Below are positions 7,657-17,729 of a stretch of 64,000 nucleotides of DNA, one piece after another. Under the pieces are notes generated by a model, which had not been told where the DNA came from, made no database searches, and saw only the letters and a program-made list of their open reading frames with translations. The position numbers and the translations under genes were made by a program. Numbering within the stretch: position 1 is the stretch's first letter; the number at the start of each line of letters is the position of its first letter. The stretch is from Candidatus Vicinibacter affinis (GTDB taxonomy: Bacteria > Bacteroidota > Bacteroidia > Chitinophagales > Saprospiraceae), in the NCBI GenBank assembly GCA_016714365.1, contig JADJNH010000006.1:399300-463299 (forward strand), read 5' to 3'.

Positions 7657-9612
7657 ATGTCAAAAAACAATACTCCTGGTAAGGTAACCATAGCATCTGT
7701 CTTGGTTGCACTTGGCATCATCTATGGCGATATTGGTACGAGTCCATTATATGTTCTGAAAGCCATCATTGGTGATAAGCCCATAGAAGAAATTTTAGTC
7801 CTAGGAGGTGTATCCTGCATCTTCTGGACCCTCACCTTGCAAACTACCATAAAATACATTTACCTTACCCTTAAGGCTGATAACCAGGGTGAAGGTGGTA
7901 TATTTTCCTTATACGCGCTCGTCAAGCGTTATGGAAAGTGGTTGGTCATTCCGACCATATTAGGTGCCACCACCTTGTTGGCCGATGGTATCATTACCCC
8001 GCCCATTTCGGTAGCATCCGCAGTGGAAGGGCTTGGCATGATCAAAGGCTTGGAACATTTGCCAACTGTTCCTATTGTGATAGTGATACTTTCACTGTTG
8101 TTCTTTTTCCAAAGATTTGGCACACAAAAAGTAGGAAGCGCATTCGGACCTGTGATGGTTATTTGGTTTGTCATGTTATTCACGCTTGGTCTTTTTCAAT
8201 TGCTAAAGCATCCTGAGATCTTACATAGTTTAAATCCTCGGTATGCATTTGAATTATTGGTGAAATACCCCCATGGATTTTGGTTGCTCGGTGCCGTCTT
8301 TCTTGCTACCACTGGAGCAGAAGCTTTGTATTCGGACCTTGGTCACTGTGGAAGAAAAAATATCAGAATCAGCTGGATGTTTGTAAAAACCTGTCTGCTG
8401 GTAAATTACCTTGGTCAGGCAGCATGGGTGTTACACCAGGATTCGGGTTTTCTCGAAGGCAGAAATCCGTTCTTCGAAATTATGCCTCTGTGGTTTCTGA
8501 TGGCCGGAATCATAATAGCTACTGCTGCAACCATCATCGCTTCACAGGCACTTATCAGCGGCAGCTACACGCTGATAAATGAGGCAATGAATTTGAATTT
8601 CTGGCCCAGGGTAGCTGTACGACAACCCACCGAAACAAAAGGCCAGATCTATATTCCCAGTGTAAATTACATTCTTTGGATTGGTTGCATCCTGATGATT
8701 CTATATTTCAAATCCTCCACCCACATGGAAGCAGCCTATGGATTCAGCATCACTATTGCCATGATTATGACCACCATATTATTAAGCTTCTTCCTGTACT
8801 TCAGACTCAAATGGAATAAAATCTTGGTGTTGGGAATTCTGATTTTCTTTGGTGCTATTGAATTGTCCTTTTTTATCGCAAACGTGGCGAAAATAAAAGA
8901 AAGATGGATGTTTTTATTTTTTGAATTATTCATTTTTGCCACCATGTATATTTGGTTTTATGCCCGTAAAATAAATAACAGATTTACAAAATTCACAGAC
9001 CTTGGAAAATACGTCTCCCAAATCAGAGAACTAAGCGAGGATGATGCAATTCCTAAATTTTCTACCCACCTTATTTATCTGACAAAGGCAAACAACAGGC
9101 ATGAAATTGAAGAAAAAATTGTAAAATCAATATTTTCTAAAAAACCAAAGCGATCTGACGTCTATTGGTTTGTCCACATTCACCGCACTGAAAATCCATA
9201 TACCCTGGATTATGATGTATCTGAATTGGTAGATGATAAAATCATCAAAGTGAACATCAACACTGGCTTCCGTATCCAACCACGCACAGAATTGTATTTT
9301 AAAAAAATCGTTCAGGATCTGGTTGCTAAAAGAGAATTGAATCTGCATGTACGTCCGGACGGCTCAACCAGATATAACAATGAACCGGATTTCAAATTTG
9401 TAGTACTCGAAAAATTCCTTTCCGTAGAAAATGAATTTACGCTGAAAGATGGCCTGCTCCTGAATTCCTATTTCTATCTCAAACATCTGGGCTTAAGTGA
9501 TGAAAAGGCTTTTGGATTAGACAAATCTGATGTAGTGGTAGAACAAGTTCCCCTGGTCTATCAGACTGCCTCTAGCATTGAATTAAAAAGAATATCTGAA
9601 AATGATAATTAA
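7657..9612 (+). CDS. kup: Kup-family low-affinity K+:H+ symporter
   Basis: The 651-residue protein carries the diagnostic Kup signature GIIYGDIGTSPLYV near its N-terminus, further family motifs (KADNQGEGGIFSLYAL, LADGIITPPISVASAVEG, GAEALYSDLGHCG), about 12 membrane helices over the first 440 residues and a cytoplasmic C-terminal domain. Kup/HAK/KUP proteins import K+ with protons. I chose the ATG at 7657 (MSKNNTPGKV), since the preceding TTG at 7621 would add 12 residues unrelated to the family. The gene sits behind a KdpDE-like pair and in front of a small unknown protein and a porin, making one apparent K+ uptake unit. Length and motifs look intact. Confidence 0.95.
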   Translation: MSKNNTPGKVTIASVLVALGIIYGDIGTSPLYVLKAIIGDKPIEEILVLGGVSCIFWTLTLQTTIKYIYLTLKADNQGEGGIFSLYALVKRYGKWLVIPTILGATTLLADGIITPPISVASAVEGLGMIKGLEHLPTVPIVIVILSLLFFFQRFGTQKVGSAFGPVMVIWFVMLFTLGLFQLLKHPEILHSLNPRYAFELLVKYPHGFWLLGAVFLATTGAEALYSDLGHCGRKNIRISWMFVKTCLLVNYLGQAAWVLHQDSGFLEGRNPFFEIMPLWFLMAGIIIATAATIIASQALISGSYTLINEAMNLNFWPRVAVRQPTETKGQIYIPSVNYILWIGCILMILYFKSSTHMEAAYGFSITIAMIMTTILLSFFLYFRLKWNKILVLGILIFFGAIELSFFIANVAKIKERWMFLFFELFIFATMYIWFYARKINNRFTKFTDLGKYVSQIRELSEDDAIPKFSTHLIYLTKANNRHEIEEKIVKSIFSKKPKRSDVYWFVHIHRTENPYTLDYDVSELVDDKIIKVNINTGFRIQPRTELYFKKIVQDLVAKRELNLHVRPDGSTRYNNEPDFKFVVLEKFLSVENEFTLKDGLLLNSYFYLKHLGLSDEKAFGLDKSDVVVEQVPLVYQTASSIELKRISENDN

Positions 9613-9621
9613 AATTGGATC

Positions 9622-9921
9622 ATGGAACCGGATTTTTCATTTACTATTTACGAAAAATATTGTTGCACTTCAAATAAAATGGTGGAAATCAAACTCCTTG
9701 ATCAAAGGATTATAAAAGGGCAACTGATTGGATTATATAAAAATAACCCGAATGATAAAAACCCTTATATTGCGAAGTGGTGTTTAGCAAGTCCGGATCA
9801 AAAGTACAGCCTGGGTTTAGATTATCTGGGGTACGCCTCTGGAAAAATCATTTTGCAAGAAGAAATAGATGAAATAAAATTTATAGAAGATCAAACCATC
9901 CTTAAAAGACCTTATGACTAA
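9622..9921 (+). CDS. Small conserved-looking hypothetical protein in the K+ module
   Basis: This 99-residue soluble protein has no signal peptide. Its first half has a strand-rich segment (MVEIKLLDQRIIKGQLIGLY) that reads like a small beta-barrel such as an Sm or SH3-like fold, and the second half ends in an acidic strand (EIDEIKFIED). I do not recognise a family. It begins 9 nt after kup and overlaps the porin gene by 8 nt, so it is clearly part of the same transcript and may modulate the transporter or the signalling pair. That role is inferred from position alone. Confidence 0.6.
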   Translation: MEPDFSFTIYEKYCCTSNKMVEIKLLDQRIIKGQLIGLYKNNPNDKNPYIAKWCLASPDQKYSLGLDYLGYASGKIILQEEIDEIKFIEDQTILKRPYD

Positions 9922-11026
9922 AATTTTCTTACACATACTATTTTGTATACTTTACCTAACTATTGCAGTTGGCCAGGAAATATCAATTGGTACAAATGAA
10001 AATAAAGAGGAAATAAAAATAAGTGCATTTCTGGATGTTTTTTATGCTTATGATTTCAATCAACCTCAAGATGGTAAAAGACAATATTTTTTTTATAATC
10101 ATAATCGGCACAATGAATTCAATTTAAATTTGGGTTATCTAAAATTGGCCTATAACAATAAAAAATTAAGAGCCAATCTGGCTTTGCAATCCGGCACATA
10201 CCCTAATGACAACTATGCCTCAGAACCGGGATTATTGAAAGCATTATTTGAAGCAAATGTGGGATACGCACTGAATAGTAAAAATAACTTATGGATGGAT
10301 GTTGGAATTTTCGCTTCCCATATAGGCTTCGAAAGTGCCATTTCACAGGAAAACTGGACGCTGAGCAGATCCATGTTAGCAGAAAATTCACCCTACTATC
10401 TTACAGGCGCCAAATTAACCTACAAACCAACAGCCCGCTTTGAATATATGGCTTTAATCTGCAACGGTTGGCAACACATCCAAAAAATAAAAGGCAATTC
10501 TCTCCCATCTTTTGGCACACAAATAAAATATTTTCCTAAAGAAAATATTGAATTAAACTGGAGTACTTTTATTGGAACCGATGACCCCGACTCCTCTCGC
10601 AGAATGAGATATTTCAATAACTTTTATACCAAATTCCAACTGAACAAAAGGATTGGTTTTATTGCTGGAATGGATTTAGGCATGCAACAAATCACCAAAA
10701 ACAGCATGTATCATAATGCGTGGTTCAGCCCAATCCTGATCTGCAGATTTGCCTTCACCGACCATTGGGCAGCTGCATTCCGGGCAGAATATTATGAAGA
10801 CCTTACCGGAATAATCATCCCACTCAACAATAATACTGCATTTGAAACTATGGGCTGGTCTTTAAATTTGGATTACAACCCTACTCCCATGATTAGTTAC
10901 AGAGTGGAAGGCAGAAGTCTAAATGGTAACCATAATCTATTTACCGGGAAGAACAATAATTCAACCAGCCAAAACTTTTGTATTTTGGGATCAGTGGCTG
11001 TAAACTTTAGTAGAATGGTCCGTTGA
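9914..11026 (+). CDS. Outer-membrane beta-barrel porin (OmpL-like / porin-2 type)
   Basis: The 370 residues begin with a signal peptide (basic MTK, a hydrophobic core, cleavage near AVGQ). The mature chain is an alternating-strand protein rich in aromatic girdle residues and ends in a barrel-type strand (AVNFSRMVR). The opening ISAFLDVFYAYDFN and motifs such as ANVGYAL and WMDVGIFASHIGFES are typical of the barrel porins often found next to K+ uptake genes in Bacteroidota. It would let ions cross the outer membrane to reach Kup. Its start overlaps the small upstream gene. Substrate specificity is inferred from context. Confidence 0.7.
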   Translation: MTKIFLHILFCILYLTIAVGQEISIGTNENKEEIKISAFLDVFYAYDFNQPQDGKRQYFFYNHNRHNEFNLNLGYLKLAYNNKKLRANLALQSGTYPNDNYASEPGLLKALFEANVGYALNSKNNLWMDVGIFASHIGFESAISQENWTLSRSMLAENSPYYLTGAKLTYKPTARFEYMALICNGWQHIQKIKGNSLPSFGTQIKYFPKENIELNWSTFIGTDDPDSSRRMRYFNNFYTKFQLNKRIGFIAGMDLGMQQITKNSMYHNAWFSPILICRFAFTDHWAAAFRAEYYEDLTGIIIPLNNNTAFETMGWSLNLDYNPTPMISYRVEGRSLNGNHNLFTGKNNNSTSQNFCILGSVAVNFSRMVR

Positions 11027-11298
11027 AAAAAGTATTCATTCTACCAATGACCATGACAATTCAATTGCAAAGGAAAAATGATGGCATCCTGCTTTTGCCG
11101 GATGCCCAAGTCTAATACTATAAAATACAAGAAAGGCGGATGATGTTATATTTTATGGCCCCTTAAATTAAATAAAACGACATTGCCTTATCATCTGATT
11201 ACATAATAAAGCAAGGATCTCTGAGGTGTTACAATTAGCCAGGAGAATATCCAATCACCAAGTCTTCAATTTCCCCTATTTTCGTCCAAAATTTGGAC

Positions 11299-12768
11299 AT
11301 GTCACAGGCGCTGGTATTGCTCATTGTACTGATTGGATATTTCTGTCTGTTGATTGCCATTTCTTTTTTAACAGGCAAGGACAACTCAAACGAAAGTTTC
11401 TTCAGTGCAAACCGCAATTCAAAGTGGTATCTGGTAGCGTTTGGGATGATAGGTGCTAGCCTGTCTGGGGTAACATTTATCAGCATCCCGGGAGTAGTGG
11501 GTGCAGGAGGCGTAAATCAGAATTTCAGTTACATGCAGATGGTTTGGGGCTATTTGATCGGATACATGATCATCGCAAACGTCCTCATGCCCATTTATTA
11601 TCAATACAACGTCACCTCGATTTATGAATATCTCAATGAGCGACTGGGCATTCATGCCTACAAGACCGGTGCAGCGTTTTTTCTTTTGTCCCGACTGATA
11701 GGCTCCTCTTTCAGGATGTACATTGTGGCCATGGTCATGCATCAATTTATTTTTACACATTATCATTTGCCTTTCTGGCTCACTGTCCTGGTATCCATTT
11801 TCCTGATCTGGGTCTATACCTTCAGAGGGGGAATAAAGACCATCGTAATTTCTGATACGTTTCAGACCTTTTGTATGATTGGTTCACTTATACTCACCAT
11901 TTATTTTTTGAGTGAAAAATTTGACACCAGTTTTTTAGGATATTTCAAAAAGGTGTTGGCATCTGATTATGGAAAGATATTTTATTTTGATGCGGGGTGG
12001 AGTGATTCCAACTACTTTTTCAAACAAGTCATTGGTGGCATGCTCATAGCTCTGGTCATGACCGGATTGGATCAGGACATGATGCAAAAAAATCTTACCT
12101 GTCGCAATCTCAAAGAAGCACAACTGAATATGTTTAGCTTTTCCATGCTGTTGTTTTTTGTCAACTTTGCTTTCCTGTCATTGGGTGCCGGTCTTTATCT
12201 TTTTGCTGCACAGGAGGGCATTGCCTTGCCTGCAAAATCTGATCAACTGTTCCCAATGATTGCATTCAATTACCTGACAGGGTTTGGATCCATATTATTT
12301 CTCCTTGGTCTGACCGCTTCCAATTACGCCAGCGCAGATTCTGCATTGGCATCACTTACAACTTCTTATTGCATTGATTTTTTAAACTTTCGGACTGTAC
12401 ATTGGGATGAACAGAAAAAGAAAAAAATCAGAACAATGGTGCATCTGGGATTTTCTCTTTTAATCTTTCTGGTCATCATTATATTTTATTGGCTGAACAA
12501 CGATGCAGTGATTAACAAGGTGTTTCAGTTTGCCGGATACACGTATGGTCCTATATTAGGTTTGTTTAGTTTTGCCATTCTCTCCAATAGAAAAATAAAA
12601 TTTCATGCCTGGTTACCGTTGATATGCATTGCCGCACCTTTACTCACTTATTTCATTAATGAAAATTCCAAATTCTGGTTTAATGGCTTCACATTTGGAA
12701 ATTTATTGGTAGCGGTCAATGGCCTTATCTGCTATATAGGATTGTATTCGATCTCTTCAAAAAAATAA
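11299..12768 (+). CDS. Sodium:solute symporter (SSS family), probable sugar/N-acetylmuramate importer
   Basis: The 489 residues form about 13 membrane helices. Early segments show the family hallmark GASLSGVTFISIPG and the amphipathic NESFFSANRNSKWYLVAFGM; later segments include SRLIGSSFRMYIVAMVMHQ and TGLDQDMMQKNLTCRN, typical of sugar and sialic-acid type SSS carriers. I chose the ATG at 11299; a TTG at 11293 would add two residues. Its stop is followed one base later by the MurQ start, so the two are cotranscribed. In Tannerella forsythia a transporter/kinase/etherase set (murTKQ) takes up MurNAc; this pair has the transporter and etherase without a kinase gene beside them. The substrate is inferred from context. 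Confidence 0.82.
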   Translation: MSQALVLLIVLIGYFCLLIAISFLTGKDNSNESFFSANRNSKWYLVAFGMIGASLSGVTFISIPGVVGAGGVNQNFSYMQMVWGYLIGYMIIANVLMPIYYQYNVTSIYEYLNERLGIHAYKTGAAFFLLSRLIGSSFRMYIVAMVMHQFIFTHYHLPFWLTVLVSIFLIWVYTFRGGIKTIVISDTFQTFCMIGSLILTIYFLSEKFDTSFLGYFKKVLASDYGKIFYFDAGWSDSNYFFKQVIGGMLIALVMTGLDQDMMQKNLTCRNLKEAQLNMFSFSMLLFFVNFAFLSLGAGLYLFAAQEGIALPAKSDQLFPMIAFNYLTGFGSILFLLGLTASNYASADSALASLTTSYCIDFLNFRTVHWDEQKKKKIRTMVHLGFSLLIFLVIIIFYWLNNDAVINKVFQFAGYTYGPILGLFSFAILSNRKIKFHAWLPLICIAAPLLTYFINENSKFWFNGFTFGNLLVAVNGLICYIGLYSISSKK

Positions 12769-12769
12769 C

Positions 12770-13582
12770 ATGGAAGAATTTAAAAGAACCACAGAATCCG
12801 AATCCAGCCATCAAGAGCTGGAACATAAATCGGTTCTTGAATTATTGAATGGCCTGAATGAAGAAGATCAAAGCGTTCCATTTTTAGTTGCCAAATGCAT
12901 TCCCCAGATCCAAGCACTGATCAACGATTTAGTGCCCAAAATGAAAGAGGGAGGAAGACTTTTTTACATAGGTGCAGGAACCAGCGGCAGGTTAGGTATC
13001 GTGGATGCCTCTGAATGTCCTCCTACATTCGGCGTGCCGCAAGGATGGGTCATAGGAATCATCGCAGGTGGTGATGGTGCCATCAGAAAAGCAGTAGAAT
13101 TCGCAGAAGACAGCGAGACACAGGGTTGGGAAGACTTGCAGAGTTACGGAATTGATTCGCTTGATACCGTAATCGGCATTGCAGCAAGTGGAACGACTCC
13201 CTATGTCATACACGCCTTAAAACAATGCCAGGAAAAAAATATACTCACCGCTTGCATCACATGCAATCCCGGTGCACCCATTTTAAAATATTCAAATCAT
13301 CAGATAGTTTGTGAAGTAGGACCTGAATTTCTAACAGGCAGTACAAGATTAAAATCCGGAACTGCCCAAAAACTCATTCTCAACATGATCAGTACTGTTA
13401 CCATGATCCGACTTGGTAGAGTAAAAGGAAATAAAATGGTGGACATGCAACTCAGCAACAACAAACTGATAGAACGTGGTGTGCGCATGATTACACAATT
13501 AAAATCAATTTCAGAATCAGAGGCCAGAAAAATCTTATTGGAAACAGGTAGTGTCCGAGAAGCACTTTTGAAATTGAATTAA
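12770..13582 (+). CDS. murQ: N-acetylmuramic acid 6-phosphate etherase
   Basis: The 270-residue protein has the SIS-domain signature GAGTSGRLGIVDASECPPTF (residues 68-87; the catalytic Glu is expected at E82) and the second family block GPEFLTGSTRLKSGTAQK. MurQ cleaves the lactyl ether of MurNAc-6-phosphate to GlcNAc-6-phosphate and D-lactate, for recycling or catabolism of peptidoglycan. It follows the SSS symporter by one base. The expected kinase (AnmK or MurK) is not in this window, so the phosphorylated substrate must come from a gene elsewhere. It is slightly shorter than the roughly 300-residue Escherichia coli enzyme, mostly at the ends. Confidence 0.95.
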   Translation: MEEFKRTTESESSHQELEHKSVLELLNGLNEEDQSVPFLVAKCIPQIQALINDLVPKMKEGGRLFYIGAGTSGRLGIVDASECPPTFGVPQGWVIGIIAGGDGAIRKAVEFAEDSETQGWEDLQSYGIDSLDTVIGIAASGTTPYVIHALKQCQEKNILTACITCNPGAPILKYSNHQIVCEVGPEFLTGSTRLKSGTAQKLILNMISTVTMIRLGRVKGNKMVDMQLSNNKLIERGVRMITQLKSISESEARKILLETGSVREALLKLN

Positions 13583-13643
13583 TCCTCATTCCCTATTTGG
13601 AACTTGCATTATTAGTCAAAAATAAATTATCAATAATTTGGGT

Positions 13644-16600
13644 TTATTTTATCAAACTCACCTCACCGGATAAATTCTTTTCTACACCAGTTTTAAACGT
13701 GATCACCACGTGATACACATATACACCAGGCATCAAAGACTGGCCTCTATATTCACCCGTCCATCCAACATTAGGGTCGTTGATTGAAAAATGTTCTTTG
13801 TTAAAAATCTGTGCACCCCACCGATCATAAATTTCCAGTGATTTAATTTCGGCCACTTCTTCTACATCACCATACACAGTGAATCCATCATTGATACCAT
13901 CTCCATTTGGAGAAAATACATTGGGCACATAAACATGATTCTTTCGAACAAAAATAATCAGATCATCTACATCGTAGCAACCAAACTTATTGTAAACAGT
14001 AGCTTTTAACCTTGCTTCATCATCCGGCTTAAGAATGATGGATGCACAGGTATCACAGGAAATATTCGCATTTACATCCCAGTCAAGACGAACATAAGAT
14101 CCTTTTATCAACGCATCCACCCGCACACTCTGTCCCAATTCAATTTCCAAATCATTTCCTAAATCAAGATCTACACTTTCTGGTCTGATAAGTGTGATCA
14201 AAGTGTCTGTAGAACATAAATTTTTATCTCTGATGTAGAATCGATGCTGTCCTGGTCCTAAAGAACTAAACACAGGATTGCTGGAAAAATTAATTCCATC
14301 CATGGAATATTCATAAGGAGGCGCGCCTGACAAAACATTTTTGATGTCAATGGCACCTACACTGTCTACATCAGGACAAGGAATTGGTGTCAATTGCAAT
14401 TCACTGATAATAGGCAATGGCAATTTGACTAAAGAAATCGAATCCAGATAAATACAACTTCCATTGATGGTTTTTGCCTGATATACATAACGCCCGGGTG
14501 GAAGATCTTTGAAATTAAGTTGATCTCCGCTCACCTGTGGTCCGCTCAAAACAATGGTACCGACGGAATCCTGCAAATAGGTTCTCAAACGAATAAAATC
14601 CTTTTCATTTGCGCAATAACTGATGGTGGTATCGTAAAACAACTTTCTTGCAGGACAAAGCAAAGGACTGCACGTCAGATCATCTCCTAAACTTTCGCTG
14701 CAAGGTCCACTGTCAATTGCAAATAATCTGAAAATGATGGTGTCCTTCAGACCCTGCAAACTGATGTGATAGGATGTATCGGAGCTTCTGTATCCATTCT
14801 TTCCTTTTATCAATTGTACACGGTAATCTTTAGCCCTCGCAATTTTTTTCCATCGGAAAGTAACAGAGGTGTCGGTCGAAAAACATTCAATTTCCGGTTT
14901 TTCAAGCGGAGGTAAAACTTCAACCTCCCTGGTAGATTCATCCAAACAACCTTCCTCATTCAATTTTAACTTTAAAATTTTCTTACCGGGTGTATCCCAT
15001 TTAATTTCTAAATCAGTTTTACCAACATTCCTGATGGATCCTTTGGATAAATCCCAATTGAAAGTAGTACTGTCCTCTTTCCTTCCTAAAAATCGCAACA
15101 ATAAAAATGAATCCTGGCAGACGATGCTGTCCAGATTAAAAATTGCAATTGGATTTTCCCTGATCAGAATATTTTTTTGAGCATTATAAGTGCATCCTGA
15201 CTCTGTATATTCTGCTAATATTCTATGAACACCCCTGCCTGCAATTTTTGGATCAAAAACACCCTGCAAGCTGTCCGTAATTCCTGGTCCTGAAAAAATC
15301 CATTTTCCCAAAGCGGGCGGTGCGTTGATTTCTCCGGTAATCAATAAAGTATCGGCTCCTGGATTCAGACATATAATATCAGGAGCAATAATTTTTGCAA
15401 TCCGGTTAGGACAATCTATTGCCTTGCAATTGAGAATAATAAATTGATCACCACATATACTGTCATGTTGTATCAATCGTAGGGAAACATCTTCTCCCCT
15501 TCCCAACTGATTAAATACAAAACTGGTATCAGAAATGCGTATTCCATTATTTCCTTTTATAATCTCAGTGGAATAATGCACATCCGAAATAGAATCCCAT
15601 ACAAACAAAACACTGGTATCTGAAGTGATGCACTTTGCTAAAGGTGGTAACAATGGTTTTTTTACCAAAATCTGGTCACAAAAGTCTGTAATGCATCCCT
15701 TGCGAATGGCCCGCATACATATTGTTTTATTGCCTTCACTGGCTACTACCTCTGAAAAAATATCAACTCCCTGTGGAAGCAAACTATCTTGCTGAAATAA
15801 TCTGATGATCCGCTGTACGCCATTTTGAAGATTCCAATTGATGTGCAAACTGTCTCCTACACACAGTAATTTTTTATCAAAAGTAAAATCTGCTGTTGGG
15901 TATGGAATCGCAATTAACTTTAATGAAAATAATTGTGGACACTCCACTCCATCAGGATACATGAACAGAGTTGTATCCGCGTTTACTACCCAGTAATCCA
16001 GGTTGATTGGACAATTCAAACTGTCACAGGAATAAAATGAAACTGAATCCGGTTTCGGGCCGGTAAATTGCAATTTTAATTTGCTGAATCTTATGGTATC
16101 GCCTGCACATACCTCCACGTCGGCAAGCTGTAAAATGGTCTGATTCGCTACGTGGACCGGCACTCTTAATAGATCGGTACAAATGCCATTACTGGCTTTA
16201 ATAAATAGTGCTGAATCCTGATCAAGCAGGATAAAACTATCCTGAATCTGACTAAATGAATCAATGGGCAGGCGGGAATAAAATTGAATGCTTGCATTTG
16301 AATTCTGTACATCTACAAAAGAAATATCCGACAAATAGAGCGTATCTCCCCTGCACAAATTTACCGGTGCGTTTAGTTTTAATTCAGGCTTGAGTCTGGA
16401 ACCTTTTACTTCGATCTGAACAAAATCAGCACATTTGTTTTTTGGGTCAATGGGTACTTTTAATATCAATCTGTATATACCAGGTGAGTTCACTTTTGCA
16501 TCCTGATTGGTTGCGATGGTATCTCCTTTGTCATCCAACCAATAATAATCATTGACAGGTAATCCATTAAAACTGGAAGAGTCTGCTGAAAGAAAAACCA

Positions 16601-17729
16601 AGGTATCTGTACAACTTAAATCCCCGGACTTATTGGCTTTTGCAATCAGTTTATTGATTGTTAAATCTACCCTTACAATGGAGTCACAAAAAGGTGGAAT
16701 TTTTGATTTTTTAAGGACTATGTATTTACCAGTACTGTCGAAGGTTTGATTGTCAATTTTTAAAACACCAGGCCAACAGATAGCCGTATCCAGCGAACCA
16801 TCTTCGACATCCAACTCTTCAACCGTTACACTCACCATGCTGTCACAATTAAAACTGTTTTTAAGATTCAAGACGGTTATGCCTGGACCAAATGTTTCAC
16901 TACCCAGTGTGTACAATCTTCCTTTGCAAACATAGAAAGGGCCCAAATCCGTGGGCGGAGAATCATCGCCGATCAGCACATCCAGACACACTTCATTTCC
17001 GGTATGACATACATTCAATCCCTTTACACATATTTGTCCTTTTCCGGGTGTGTCCCAGAGAACTTCCACCTCATTATCATTCTCTCTGATGATACTTCCA
17101 TTCACGACACGCCATTGATACTCACAAGCACCAAAAATTTCTGCGATTTTATAGGTTGCAGACTTACCAACGCAAAATCTGGTAAGGCCCATAATTTTGC
17201 TGTTGGTATTGGGAACCGGAGCGGTTGCGCTGCCCGCAGTAACGGTAATGTCCACATTACATTCATTTGGTCCATTTCCATCCCAGACCAGATAATAGAT
17301 GCATCCTGGTTTCAAAGGTGAATTTGTAGAAAAAGCCCAGGTTTGATTCGCATACATGTTGGTGTTACAATTGGACACCAGGGTGAAGCTGCTGCAATCC
17401 GGTGAGGAATAAATGCCCATCTCTATCCCATTTGCCTGCAAACATGCCGAAACGGCTACGTTGATGGAAAGATTTGGAGATCCGGCCACAAAAGCCAGCC
17501 ATTGCATGCTGTGAACCACCATGGTACAAAACCCGGGTGGAGACTGGCCCATGATGGTATTGGTAGTCCTGGCTGAGACGCCATTCAGATCACAGACGAC
17601 ACAAGCTCCGGAACAATCGTTAGAAAGCGGTACCGGATTGGGTCCGCAAGGGGAATGCATTTGTCCAATGCAAACGCCTTGAATTGAAATCCAAAAGAAT
17701 ATCAGTTGGCTTAGATGGCGTATATGCAT
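13644..17729 (-). CDS. Giant secreted surface protein with PKD-like repeats and type IX (type B) sorting domain
   Basis: The 1361 residues start with a signal peptide (MHIRHLSQLIFFWISIQG, cleavage near CIGQ). A Cys-rich N-terminal beta domain follows (LSNDCSGACVVCDL, MQWLAFVAGS), then PKD-like modules with the recurring WDTPGKG motif, and two copies of a module ending FRLFAIDS or LRLIQHDS. A SprB-type repeat (SGAPPYEYSMDGINFSSN) precedes the C-terminal domain, which reads VYVPNVFSPNGDGINDGFT, then IYDRWGAQIFN and GVYVYHVVITF. That last domain is the gliding-motility-associated type B signal for type IX secretion. The protein is probably exported to the cell surface for adhesion or polymer binding. 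It converges with murQ and stands alone. Confidence 0.9.
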   Translation of the reverse strand: MHIRHLSQLIFFWISIQGVCIGQMHSPCGPNPVPLSNDCSGACVVCDLNGVSARTTNTIMGQSPPGFCTMVVHSMQWLAFVAGSPNLSINVAVSACLQANGIEMGIYSSPDCSSFTLVSNCNTNMYANQTWAFSTNSPLKPGCIYYLVWDGNGPNECNVDITVTAGSATAPVPNTNSKIMGLTRFCVGKSATYKIAEIFGACEYQWRVVNGSIIRENDNEVEVLWDTPGKGQICVKGLNVCHTGNEVCLDVLIGDDSPPTDLGPFYVCKGRLYTLGSETFGPGITVLNLKNSFNCDSMVSVTVEELDVEDGSLDTAICWPGVLKIDNQTFDSTGKYIVLKKSKIPPFCDSIVRVDLTINKLIAKANKSGDLSCTDTLVFLSADSSSFNGLPVNDYYWLDDKGDTIATNQDAKVNSPGIYRLILKVPIDPKNKCADFVQIEVKGSRLKPELKLNAPVNLCRGDTLYLSDISFVDVQNSNASIQFYSRLPIDSFSQIQDSFILLDQDSALFIKASNGICTDLLRVPVHVANQTILQLADVEVCAGDTIRFSKLKLQFTGPKPDSVSFYSCDSLNCPINLDYWVVNADTTLFMYPDGVECPQLFSLKLIAIPYPTADFTFDKKLLCVGDSLHINWNLQNGVQRIIRLFQQDSLLPQGVDIFSEVVASEGNKTICMRAIRKGCITDFCDQILVKKPLLPPLAKCITSDTSVLFVWDSISDVHYSTEIIKGNNGIRISDTSFVFNQLGRGEDVSLRLIQHDSICGDQFIILNCKAIDCPNRIAKIIAPDIICLNPGADTLLITGEINAPPALGKWIFSGPGITDSLQGVFDPKIAGRGVHRILAEYTESGCTYNAQKNILIRENPIAIFNLDSIVCQDSFLLLRFLGRKEDSTTFNWDLSKGSIRNVGKTDLEIKWDTPGKKILKLKLNEEGCLDESTREVEVLPPLEKPEIECFSTDTSVTFRWKKIARAKDYRVQLIKGKNGYRSSDTSYHISLQGLKDTIIFRLFAIDSGPCSESLGDDLTCSPLLCPARKLFYDTTISYCANEKDFIRLRTYLQDSVGTIVLSGPQVSGDQLNFKDLPPGRYVYQAKTINGSCIYLDSISLVKLPLPIISELQLTPIPCPDVDSVGAIDIKNVLSGAPPYEYSMDGINFSSNPVFSSLGPGQHRFYIRDKNLCSTDTLITLIRPESVDLDLGNDLEIELGQSVRVDALIKGSYVRLDWDVNANISCDTCASIILKPDDEARLKATVYNKFGCYDVDDLIIFVRKNHVYVPNVFSPNGDGINDGFTVYGDVEEVAEIKSLEIYDRWGAQIFNKEHFSINDPNVGWTGEYRGQSLMPGVYVYHVVITFKTGVEKNLSGEVSLIK

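Noticed and set aside
11083..11106. 7-bp inverted repeat (GGCATCC with GGATGCC) downstream of the porin gene
   Set aside because: The 10-nt loop and lack of a T run make it a weak terminator candidate; kept out of the feature list.
13583..13643. AT-only hairpin between murQ and the converging surface protein gene
   Set aside because: The stem is only A-T pairs and short; I cannot separate it from chance in this sequence.
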